Source: Lachnospiraceae bacterium (lineage in GTDB: Bacteria > Bacillota > Clostridia > Lachnospirales > Lachnospiraceae). Taken from it: a DNA stretch of 64,000 nucleotides. A program made the translations under genes and the position numbers. The notes beneath the pieces are model-generated. The model ran no database searches. It worked only from the letters and a program-made list of their open reading frames with translations, and was not told where the DNA came from. Where the stretch lies: positions 57,554 through 121,553 of the forward strand of contig JAFQCK010000003.1 of NCBI GenBank assembly GCA_017416465.1, given 5' to 3'. The number at the start of each line of letters is the position of its first letter. Position 1 is the first letter of the stretch. Shown one piece after another: positions 31,741-41,500 of the stretch.

Positions 31741-32583
31741 ATGGTTAACGTAAATGACCTTTCAATTAAGAGTCTGGAAACACTTATGACGTTTGGCGTT
31801 AATGGCGGTTCATTTAGATTTGAATTAGACGAATTGCAGAATACAACTCTTGCTAATACGGAAGAAAAGACTAATCAGACAGGTCGTAATGGTCGCACTA
31901 TCGGTACATTAAAGAAGAACAAGGCTGTGACTGTTTCTGGTACAAGTGGTATGGTTTCTCTTGGTTTGATGGAAGCTCAGGTTGGTAGTACCGCAGAATC
32001 AAAGGAAACAACTGTTAAATATCCTGATTATGTTACAGTCGTATCAGAAACTACAGGAGAAGGAGAAAGTGCCGTTACCACAGTTTATGCTCTTTCGAGC
32101 TATGCGGCTGTTGGTACTGCTGGTAACGAAATCGGAACTATTTACGTCAAAGATAGCAACGGAATTGTTACAAAGACATTGAAGCAAGATTCAAGTGCAT
32201 CTGCTGCTGGAAAGTTTGCTTATAATCCTGCCGATAAGAAGATTACTTTCTATACCAATGATGTTAAGGAAGGTGATAATCTTACTTTCTATTACAAGCG
32301 TAAGATTTCAGCCGATGCTGTTATTACAAACTATTCAGATAATTTCTCTGAAACACTTGAGGTTTATGTTGATTTCATTGCCGAAGATAAGTGTAAGAAC
32401 GAATATCATGGTCAGATTTTTATGCCTTATGCTGATTTTTCAGGTAATTTTGACCTTGCTTTGGGCGGAGACCAGACTACCCATGCTTTTGAAGCAACAA
32501 GTATTGCTTCAGCTTGTGGTAACAAGAAATCAAAGCTTTGGGATATTACTATTTTTGGTGCAAATGTTGAAGATGCTGCTTAA
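31741..32583 (+). CDS. Major tail (tube) protein
   Basis: 280-aa protein with an AAGGAGG ribosome binding site and codon use of an abundant protein. The N-terminus (FGVNGGSFRFELDELQNTTL) and the C-terminal EVYVDFIAEDKCKNEYHGQI resemble Firmicutes siphophage tube proteins; a middle insertion around KYPDYVTVVSETTGEGES looks like an added surface domain. Forms stacked hexamers around the tape measure. Confidence 0.7.
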   Translation: MVNVNDLSIKSLETLMTFGVNGGSFRFELDELQNTTLANTEEKTNQTGRNGRTIGTLKKNKAVTVSGTSGMVSLGLMEAQVGSTAESKETTVKYPDYVTVVSETTGEGESAVTTVYALSSYAAVGTAGNEIGTIYVKDSNGIVTKTLKQDSSASAAGKFAYNPADKKITFYTNDVKEGDNLTFYYKRKISADAVITNYSDNFSETLEVYVDFIAEDKCKNEYHGQIFMPYADFSGNFDLALGGDQTTHAFEATSIASACGNKKSKLWDITIFGANVEDAA

Positions 32584-32600
32584 TAAGGAGATGAATTATT

Positions 32601-32831
32601 ATGCGTAATATTACTGAACCTTGTAGAGTTTGTGGTAAACCTTTTGTTCCCTGTGGAAAAAGTTCGGCAGAAATAGGTGCTTTTAATTATAGAGAAGTAT
32701 CTTGTTCTCCGGATTGTGGACAAATTTATTTGCAACGAGTTATAAACGCTCGTCAGCCCAAAACAGTAGAAGACATTGCAACAGAAGTTACTAAAAATAG
32801 TAAAAAAGTAGCCAAGAAGCAGACTAAATAA
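32601..32831 (+). CDS. Zinc-finger small protein, 76 aa
   Basis: Four cysteines in CRVCGKPF-x-PC and SCSPDCG form a zinc finger; the tail is Lys-rich (KKVAKKQTK). AAGGAG before ATG 32601. Positioned after the tail tube gene and followed by a terminator. Function unknown. Confidence 0.6.
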   Translation: MRNITEPCRVCGKPFVPCGKSSAEIGAFNYREVSCSPDCGQIYLQRVINARQPKTVEDIATEVTKNSKKVAKKQTK

Positions 32832-32839
32832 TTGAAAAT

Positions 32840-32882
32840 GGGGAGGATGGGAATTTAATATATTCTCTCCTCCCCTATTTTT
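32840..32882 (+). terminator. Intrinsic terminator
   Basis: GGGGAGGA and TCCTCCCC arms followed by TATTTTTTT. Same style as the terminator at 59293-59338. The next gene begins at its U-tract. Confidence 0.82.
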
Positions 32883-33469
32883 TGGATGGTGATTTTATTA
32901 ATAAATTATATTTAGTATCAGAAATACCGCCTTCAGTAAATCATTATTTGGCTTATAGAGCTATTATGAAAAATGGAAAACCTGTAGCTATAAGTTATAA
33001 AACTGCTGAAGCGAATAAATATCAGAAAAATTTTATTAAGTATGTAAAACAAGAAATAAAAAAACAAGAATGGAGTTTAATTCCTAATAGTGTTCAGCAT
33101 TTTTATGTTGATGCTATTTTTTATTTTCCTCGTACTGATATGGATGCTAACAATTATTGGAAAGTATTATTAGATGCTATAACAGACACAAAATCAATAT
33201 GGTTGGATGATAATGTTACTTGTGAAAGAGTTCAAGGAATTTATTATGATTTAGATAATCCGAGAATTGAACTTGTAATTTCACCTGTAGAATACATAGG
33301 CATATTTGAAAATAAATCTCAATTAGAAAATTTTAAATCTAATTGCATCGGTTGTAATAGATACAAACGAAATTGTAGCATTTTACGAAATGCCATAAAC
33401 GGCAAGATACAGAGCGAAATCAATAATTATAATTGTAAAAAATTTAAAGCAATAAAAATTAAGGAGTAA
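32882..33469 (+). CDS. RusA-like Holliday junction resolvase
   Basis: The 195-aa protein has the RusA pattern: IPPSVNHYL, the acidic cluster FYFPRTDMDANNYWKVLLDAI, WLDDNVTCERVQGIYYD. RusA dimers cut four-way junctions during recombination or replication. A C-terminal Cys-rich extension (CIGCNRYKRNC) is unusual. The TTG start at 32882 lacks a good ribosome binding site, being next to a terminator, so the real start is uncertain. A resolvase inside the tail cluster is out of place. Confidence 0.82.
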   Translation: MDGDFINKLYLVSEIPPSVNHYLAYRAIMKNGKPVAISYKTAEANKYQKNFIKYVKQEIKKQEWSLIPNSVQHFYVDAIFYFPRTDMDANNYWKVLLDAITDTKSIWLDDNVTCERVQGIYYDLDNPRIELVISPVEYIGIFENKSQLENFKSNCIGCNRYKRNCSILRNAINGKIQSEINNYNCKKFKAIKIKE

Positions 33470-33474
33470 TGATT

Positions 33475-34113
33475 ATGACTAAAAAAGATTTGTCGGCATA
33501 TTTGGAATGCTTTGAAAATAGAGAATATGAAATTATTAAAATAAAATTTAATGAAAAAGCATTTGAAATTAAATTAAAAACTTTTATGACAATTGATGAA
33601 ACAAGCACTTTCATTGACCGAGTTGTAAACGGTTGTTTTGATAGTGATGATGATTATAGACCTGAATATATTGAACCGATTTTTCATGTAACTCTGTTAC
33701 AAATGCTTACAAATGTTCCTGTTTTCACAAAAAAGATGGAGAGTTTGGAAAATAACGCAAAAATAGTTGTGGTTGATATCGAAAAGAGTTATCGACTTGC
33801 ATTGAATTTGAAATTATGGGAAAAAGATTGTGGTTCATTTAGAACTTTATATTCAACATTGTGGGATTTAGTAAATGAAAAGCTTAAATTTCAAAAGCAG
33901 AGAGTTTTATCTGGAGAAAGAAAAACTCTTGAAAAAACAAGAGAAGATATTGAAACAGGCATTGCTTTGATAAATAGCGTGGGAAACAAGTTAAATGAAA
34001 CAATTCTTAATCCAGATAAGGAAAACATTTTTGAAACCATGTCAAATTTTTCAAAAAGAATAGATAATGTTTCAGATAAGGATTTAATTAACTATTTAAT
34101 GTCTGGCAAATAA
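33475..34113 (+). CDS. Probable tail assembly chaperone, 212 aa
   Basis: Acidic, helical protein between tube and tape measure, the position of gpG-type chaperones that bind the tape measure during assembly. The N-terminal half (FEIKLKTFMTIDETSTFIDRVV) fits. ATG 33475 is preferred over 33469 for spacing from AAGGAG. No frameshift extension could be found by eye. Confidence 0.6.
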   Translation: MTKKDLSAYLECFENREYEIIKIKFNEKAFEIKLKTFMTIDETSTFIDRVVNGCFDSDDDYRPEYIEPIFHVTLLQMLTNVPVFTKKMESLENNAKIVVVDIEKSYRLALNLKLWEKDCGSFRTLYSTLWDLVNEKLKFQKQRVLSGERKTLEKTREDIETGIALINSVGNKLNETILNPDKENIFETMSNFSKRIDNVSDKDLINYLMSGK

Positions 34114-34116
34114 TTG

Positions 34117-34145
34117 TTGCTTCATAATTCTTCTTATGGTACAAT
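34117..34145 (+). promoter_or_regulatory. Promoter of the 34172 moron gene
   Basis: TTGCTT (34117-34122), 17 bp spacer and TACAAT (34140-34145) with an extended TG at 34137-34138. It starts 3 bases after the stop of the chaperone gene. Confidence 0.72.
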
Positions 34146-34171
34146 AAATTAAAAATTTAAGGAGAATTATT

Positions 34172-34972
34172 ATGTCTTTTGTTTTTGCTATAGGTTTTAC
34201 CATATTATTTATTATAAGTATTTTTAATCTTTCTTCTCGGTTATCAAATCCCGTTTTTGGTATCGAAAGAAAAAAAGATATTAAGAATCTTATCAAAAAA
34301 ATATCTATTATAGGTTTAATTGGTTGTTTTTTATCTTGGTTATTATTTTATTTATGGGAATATAAGATAACTTCATGTTCTTTTGTTGTTTTATTATTCC
34401 TAATTTTAGGTTCTATTGGTTGTTTTTTGGCTATGCTTTTTTTATGGGCAGTATCTCCAAATGAATCTATTGTTAAAAATAAAGAGAAAACTGATAGAAA
34501 TAAAAAATTATTAGATGATTTTCTTAATCAGTATACTATTGAAAAAATTAAAACGATTAAAAATATAAATTTTGCAATATGTTCAAAAGATAACACATTA
34601 TTAATATACGAAAATTTATCTATAACGAATAATAATTTAAAATATGAAGCAATTCCTTTTAATTCAATAATTGAATGCGAAATTATTGAAGATAATTCTA
34701 CTATAATGAAAAGTGGATTAAATAGAGCAATTGTAGGTGCTGCAATAGCAGGAACTACAGGAGCGATTATTGGTGTTGCTACGAGAAAAACAACCGATGT
34801 TGTTAATAATTTAAGTATTCGCATTATCACAAATGAAGTATTGAATCCGCATCATGAGATTAAATTTGTAACTGAAACTATGAATAGAAATTCAGATGAA
34901 TATAAACAAATATATAATGATGTTCAAGAAATCTATTCTTCAGTGATTGCTATTATAGATTCAAATAAATAA
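34172..34972 (+). CDS. Membrane protein, phage moron (266 aa)
   Basis: Three membrane helices are predicted: near the start (FVFAIGFTILFIISIFNL), around residues 47-65 and around 68-90. The cytoplasmic part (residues 115-260) has a PH-like beta pattern and a glycine-zipper helix AIVGAAIAGTTGAIIGVATR. It has its own promoter and terminator and interrupts the tail operon, the definition of a moron expressed in lysogens. A role in superinfection exclusion or host envelope change is plausible; not recognised further. Confidence 0.7.
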   Translation: MSFVFAIGFTILFIISIFNLSSRLSNPVFGIERKKDIKNLIKKISIIGLIGCFLSWLLFYLWEYKITSCSFVVLLFLILGSIGCFLAMLFLWAVSPNESIVKNKEKTDRNKKLLDDFLNQYTIEKIKTIKNINFAICSKDNTLLIYENLSITNNNLKYEAIPFNSIIECEIIEDNSTIMKSGLNRAIVGAAIAGTTGAIIGVATRKTTDVVNNLSIRIITNEVLNPHHEIKFVTETMNRNSDEYKQIYNDVQEIYSSVIAIIDSNK

Positions 34973-34983
34973 TTTAAAACTAT

Positions 34984-35019
34984 AAAGAGAGTAGAGGAAA
35001 TTCCTCTACTCTCTTTTTT
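34984..35019 (+). terminator. Terminator of the moron gene
   Basis: AAGAGAGTAGAGGAA and its perfect complement around ATT, followed by TTTTTT. Strong intrinsic terminator. Confidence 0.9.
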
Positions 35020-35036
35020 GTATTTTGGAGGATAAA

Positions 35037-35486
35037 ATGATAGATAAAAATTTCATATCCAAAATTGATATTATGAAAATTAAAGCTCCATCTGGTTTAA
35101 CATATGCACAAGAACTTGTAAATGCGGCTAATTTACTTTCAGAATGTATACAGAACAGAATAAATCGTGGCAGTATGCAAAATTCTATTTCAACAGCAGA
35201 TATAGCAGATATAAAAATAGTGGGTAATAAGATGACTGTAACTTTAACAATTGAAAATTCAATTCGCCCTTCGTTATTTAATAAGTGGAATAAATCAAAT
35301 GCAAATGTTTTTTGGTTGTTAAATGATGGTTATAAAGTAAAAAAGGATGTTTGGTTTAAAAATATTCCTAATTTTGGTTATAGAGTTGCAGAACATTTTG
35401 TAGAAGAGGGTATTAAAGATTTTAACTCTAAAAATTCTTTAGGAATAGAAATAGAAGTTATTAGACCTTTACACTACTATGGTTAA
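35037..35486 (+). CDS. Tail/neck hypothetical protein, 149 aa
   Basis: ATG 35037 follows TTGGAGG. Segments such as NVFWLLNDGYKVKKDVWF and GYRVAEHFVEEGIKDF recall gp10-like head-tail or tail-completion proteins. Placed between the moron and the tape measure. Family uncertain. Confidence 0.55.
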   Translation: MIDKNFISKIDIMKIKAPSGLTYAQELVNAANLLSECIQNRINRGSMQNSISTADIADIKIVGNKMTVTLTIENSIRPSLFNKWNKSNANVFWLLNDGYKVKKDVWFKNIPNFGYRVAEHFVEEGIKDFNSKNSLGIEIEVIRPLHYYG

Positions 35487-35516
35487 TAAATAATTTTTTA
35501 TATTGGAGGTGATGTT

Positions 35517-38500
35517 ATGGCAAATGTTGATGGTCAAATTATTCTTGGTTTAAATATAAATGCAACAGCGGCTAATATTCAATCCGGAATTAACCAAATA
35601 ATCAAAAATTCAAAAATTCAGCAAATTGTATTAAAGGCTGCTATTGAAAAATCAGAAACCGAGAAGTCTGTTAATGATTTGGTTCAAAGAATCAATAAAA
35701 AAACTGTAAAATTAGGTGTTGAAGTTAATACTAAAGATGTTAGAAATATTTTGTCGGAACAACAAAAGATAGCCTCCACCCAAGATACTTTAAATAGACA
35801 AATGCGTGAATATCGCAGTATTGCTAAAGATGTTGGTATTACATTAAACAAAAGCACTTGGAATACATTTAACCATGCCATTAAAACACAAGATTTTTCA
35901 AAAGCAAAAATAATTATAAAATCAGCTAAAACACAAATTGACGATTTTAATAAATCAGTAAAAGCAATGAATTCAGACACTTCCATTTCTGGAAGTGTCT
36001 CTTCTATTATTAAGCAATTTAATAAATTAAATAATGTTAGTGATGAAACACGAAACCGAATTAATTTGTTAAAAGCAAATATGAAGCAGTTTGAAACGGC
36101 AGATTCTACTAAAGCAAAACTGGGTGCTTATAATAGATTAAAAACAACAATAGAATTATTAAAAACTGAATTGAGCCAATTACAAGCTACAGAGCAAGCT
36201 TTTGGTTCATTTGATAATTTAAACAATAGAATAGACAATTTACAAAACATTACTAAAGGAAATGCTTCTTTATTGGCAAATGAGGGTAATGAAGCAAGTA
36301 CAATAGTTTCTAATATAGACGAGATTATTAATAGATATTCTCAACTACAAACGAAAATAGAAAACTTAAAAAGTCAAGGTCTTTTAGAAGATGACCCTGA
36401 TTTTCAAAAGGTAATAAATGAATCTCAACAATTAGAAAAAGAATTAGCAAATATTGAACGACAAACAAAAGCTTTTGGTTCATATGAGGCTTTTTCTAAA
36501 TTTAATAAAAGTATTACTGAAGCAGTTAGTAAAACAGAAGAATTGGGTACAAAATGGAGTGCTTTTAAAGGAAACTCAACATTAAATGCTCAATATGATG
36601 ATTTATTATCTAAATCTAAAAATATTTCGTCACCGAAGGAACTTGCTGCATATAATGCCGAATTAGCGAAATTTAAGGCGAATGTTAAAAGTGCAGGATT
36701 GGATACGTTATCTTTTGGTGATAAATTAAAAAATGCATTTAAAAATTTCTCATATTTCTTTAGTGCAAGTAGAATGATTTATGAGGTTATTGAAGGCATT
36801 CAAAAACTAATTGAAAATGTATCAGAACTTGATTCAGCTATGGTTGAATTAAGGAAAGTTACTGATGCATCTGAAAATGAACTTATATCATTTTTGGAAA
36901 ACGCAGAAAAAAGGGCAGTAAAATTAGGTACTACTGTTACTGATTTAGTAAATGCTACAGCAGATTTTAGTAGATTAGGATATTCCTTAAAAGACTCAAC
37001 AACATTGGGTGAAGTTGCAACAATTTACGCTAATGTTGGTGATGATGTTGAAAGTGTTGACCAAGCAACATCAAGTCTTATTTCTACTATGAAAGGTTTT
37101 AATATTGAAGCATCAAATGCAGAGACAATTATTGATAAATTAAATGAAGTTGGTAATAATTTTGCTATTTCATCAGGTGGTATTGGTGATGCTTTACAAA
37201 GGTCAGCAGCAGCATTAAGTAATGCCGGTAACTCAATTGATGAATCAATTGGTTTGATAGTGGCGGCAAACAATGTAATTCAAGACCCTGAAACTGTGGG
37301 AACAATGTGGAAAACAGTTGCTATGCGTATAAGAGGTGCAAAGACTGAACTTGAAGAGGCTGGTCTTGAAACTGACTATATGGCTGAAAGTACCTCAAAA
37401 TTAAGAGATACTATTTTAGGTATTACAAATATTGATGGTGGCGGAGGATTTGATATTCTTACTGACACCGGAGCATTTAAATCTACATATGATATCATTC
37501 TCGGAATAGGAGAAGTTTGGGAAAAGCTCGGAGAAACTGACCCTATTGGTCAAGCCGCATTGTTGGAATTGCTTGCAGGTAAAAGACAAGGTAACGCTCT
37601 TGCAGCAGCATTAACTAATATTAGTGATATGACTGCGGCATTTGAAACTTCCATAAATTCTGCTGGTTCTGCGGCACAAGAATACGAAGTTTGGTTAAAT
37701 AGTATTGAGGCAAAAACGCAACAATTTAAAGCTTCTTTTGAAGTGTTATCGTCTACTTTGGTTAGTGATAATTTCATAAAAAACATTCTTGATAGTGGAA
37801 CAGATATTATTTCGTTTATTGATAAATTAATAAACAGTATGGGTGGATTAACAAATACCATTGCACTTTTTAGCGTTGCCATTATGGCTTTGAATTTTGG
37901 TAATACTGTTAAAATGTTTTCGTCTTTTTGGACGAGTTTAAAAAAAGGATTTGGTCTTTTCCCTAAAATAACAAGTGGAATTGATTCATTAAAGTGTGCT
38001 TTTATGTATGCCGGAGAAGCTTCTGGTGGAGCTACTGCTAAATTTAAAACTTTCTTTTCTACTTTAAGTGGCGGAGCTGCTACTATGTCTATAGTAACTG
38101 CTGCTATTATGGCTTTAGTTGCCGTTATTGGAATAGCAGTTATGGCTTATAAAAATTGGCAAGAAAAAATAGAAGAACAAAGACAAGCCGCCCAAGAAGC
38201 AGCACAGACATATCAAGAAAGTGCTGATTCTGTTGATGAATATAAAAATAAAATAACAGAATTACGAAAAGAAATAGATTCTGGCAATTTATCGGAAGAA
38301 GAAGCTTATAATAAACGGCAGGAATTAATTAATATTCAAGAATCTCTTATTGAAATGTTTGGAGAAGAAGCTGCTGGTATTAATTTGGTTACAGGTGAAA
38401 TCAACAAACAAATTGATGCTCTTGATAGATTGTCTAAAGAACAATGGAAAGCTTTTAATAGAGAAAACGATGAAGCTATAAACCGTGCCGTATCTTCTAT

Positions 38501-41500
38501 AACAAATGGTAATTCTACAATAGCTTTTAGTACAAGCCAAATTAAAGGATATAGTAAAAATGGCAGAACAGAAGAAAATCCTGAATTTCATGATGAAATT
38601 GCAACAGAATATTTTAATCAAATTCAAAATGCTGTTGCAGGAATTGAATTTAAATTCCCAGCCTATTCATCTTCTGCGGATGTTGTTTTACCAGAGTTTG
38701 ATAACATTTATGAAGCCAAAGAAGCATATGAAGAGTTGTATGATGTAACCGATAATTATATTAAAATGCTTGAAAAGAATGGCGAAGATGCTACTGCTTA
38801 TGAAAGCTATCTTGATAGTTTAAGAGATAAAATCTTATCTTTAAAAACTACCATTGAAGAAAACGAAGAAACTTTTAATGCTTATGCTGAAGGACAGTTA
38901 TTATATGGTGAGGCATATAATAAAATTTGGAGTAAGGTTTTAGCGGCACAAAAAGAATATGATGAGGCAGTTCTTTCGGGTGATAGTCAAGCAATACAAG
39001 ATGCAGTAAAGAAAATGAATGCTGCTGAAGCTGAATTTGGAAAATTAAATGTTGATGATGAAGCAGTTGCTCTATATGCCGAAGATTATTTTGAAAAATT
39101 CAATGCAGAAACAAAAAAACATAAAGCAACAATTGAATTATCAACTGACAATAATAAAATCAAAAATTTAGCACAAAATGCTGTTAAAACTTTTAAAGAT
39201 GAGTCTGGTAAAGTTGATTTACATTCTGTTTTAAATGTTGGAACAGAATATGAGAATCTTTCAGATGGGGCTAAACGCAATAAAATTTTAACCGAAGAAG
39301 AACAGGCTTATGTTGAATTAAAATATGCTGCCAATGAATATGGTGTAAGTGTTGAAGATTTATTGGTAATTTTAGATGAGTTAGGATATGTTGAACTTGA
39401 TGTTGCCGATGCAACAGATGATTTAGGAAGCTCTATTGATAGTCTTTCTGATTCCATATCTAAATTAGATTCAATGTCTGATTTAGGCGAAACAATGAAT
39501 TCTATTATTGGTTCACTTAAAGACGGAGATGGATTACAATTTGGTGATTTAAAATCTCTTTCTGAACAAATGACAGAATTAGGTTTGTCTACTGACGAAT
39601 ATCTTGAAAAACTTTTAGATGCTGGTGATTCTGCTGATGAAGTTCAAAATGTTTTTGCTGAAATCACTAATGAATTGATTTCTCAAAAAGTTGCTTCGGG
39701 CGAATTAACTGAAGCAGATGAGCAAATATTAGCTGTTTGGTTAGAATCAATTGGTGTTGCTAATGCTGCTAAAATTGCTCACGAGGCTTTAGCTGTTGAT
39801 AAAAATGCCGTAGCGGAAGCGGAAGTAAAACTTGCTAATGTTACTGAAGGTACTATATCAACAGTTTATAAAGAAATTGGGGCTATGATGTCAGAGCAAG
39901 GTGTTACACAGGCAACAAAGCAAAAATTGTTTGAGTTAGCACTTCAGAAATTAAGAGTAAATGAAAATGAAATTGTAACAAGTTCGGATATTGAACAATT
40001 AATTGCACTTGCTGATGCCGCAGGAGCAACGGCTGCATCTTTAGAAAACTTATCAAAGGCTAAAGCTTTATATTCTCAGGCTGAAGAATACGATGAATAT
40101 TTTAAAAATGCAACAGACCCAAGAGGTAAATCTGCTGCAAATAGTATGGCAAATTATTATAGAGAGCAAGCAGATGCTTTAGTAAATAAACCTATTGAGT
40201 ACGAAAAAATCAATCCAGATGATTTTATCATTACTCCTACCGGAAATGGGTCAGGCGGTTCAAGTGGTAGTGGTAAAGATGCGAATTTAGATGCTTGGGA
40301 AAAACTTGTTAAACAAAAGAAACATCTCGTTGAAACAGACCAGATGACACAAGAGCAATATTATGATTGGTTGCGTTCTGAATATAAGTCTCATTTATCA
40401 GATACAGAAAAATATGCTGATGAATTAATGTCTATTGAAAAAGAACTTTATGATTGGGAAAAACAGCGAATTCAAGCCAGCATAGATGATGAATTAGCTG
40501 TTTTAGATAATCAAAAAGCTAAAGGATTAATTTCGGAAGAAGAATATTTTAAAAAATTAGATGAATTATATTCTGACGGTTATTCTAATTTACAACAAGC
40601 AGTTGAAGAACACAATCTTTATGGTGTTGATAATACAGAAAGATTGCAAGCAGAAACAGAATTTCTTGAAAAAGTAAAAGATGCTCATAATTCTGCTTAT
40701 GATGCTGAAAGACAAGCTTTAGACCATAAACTTGCAATGAACCTTATTTCCGAGGAACAATATCTTATTGAGTTGCAGAGACTTTATGACCAATATTATA
40801 AGGGTCAAGATATGTATTCCGAAGAAGCAATGGAGATTGAAGAAGAACTTTATGATAAACGAGTTGAGCTTGTTGAAAAGTGGGCACAAGCAGCAGTTGA
40901 TGCTATCAATGAAATTACAGAAGCAACAGAAGGTATGGTTGATGCTATTGCTCAATTAATTGAAGGTAGTATTGACACCAATGAAGAAAACTTTAATCTT
41001 GAAAAACAACTGTTAGACCATGCTTTAGCAATGAATTATATTTCAGAAAAAGATTATTATAATTCGTTAGAAAAGTTATATCAAAAATACTTTAAAGACA
41101 AAAATCTCTATATGGAACAATATTGGGAAAATCAAGAAGCAGTTTATCAATATGAACAAGATGCTCTTGAGGATTCTGCAAGTGCCATCGAAGATATTCA
41201 TGCTAAAGTTGTCGAAATGATAAAAGCTGAACACGAAGAAGCTATTGATGCTATTGAGGAAACAAAAGACGAATATTTAGATTTGATAGAAATTCGCCGC
41301 AAAGCTCTTGAGGAGTTTAAGAGTGATGAAGATTATGAAAAAGAAAGAAGCGATAAGCTTTCGTCTATTGCTGAATTGCAAAGACAACTTAATGCACTTT
41401 CTTATGATACTTCCGCAGCAGGTGTTGCCAAATATAAAGAGGTTTATGCTCAACTTAAAGAAGCCGAAGAAGAATTGGCTGAATTCGAGCGTGAACGTTC

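Noticed and set aside
33475-34113. Programmed frameshift producing a longer tail chaperone
   Set aside because: No slippery heptamer near the stop and no second reading frame continues; the moron promoter starts right after the stop.
37550-37882. Minus-strand frames inside the tape measure gene
   Set aside because: No ribosome binding sites and no family features; they mirror the codon pattern of the large plus-strand gene.
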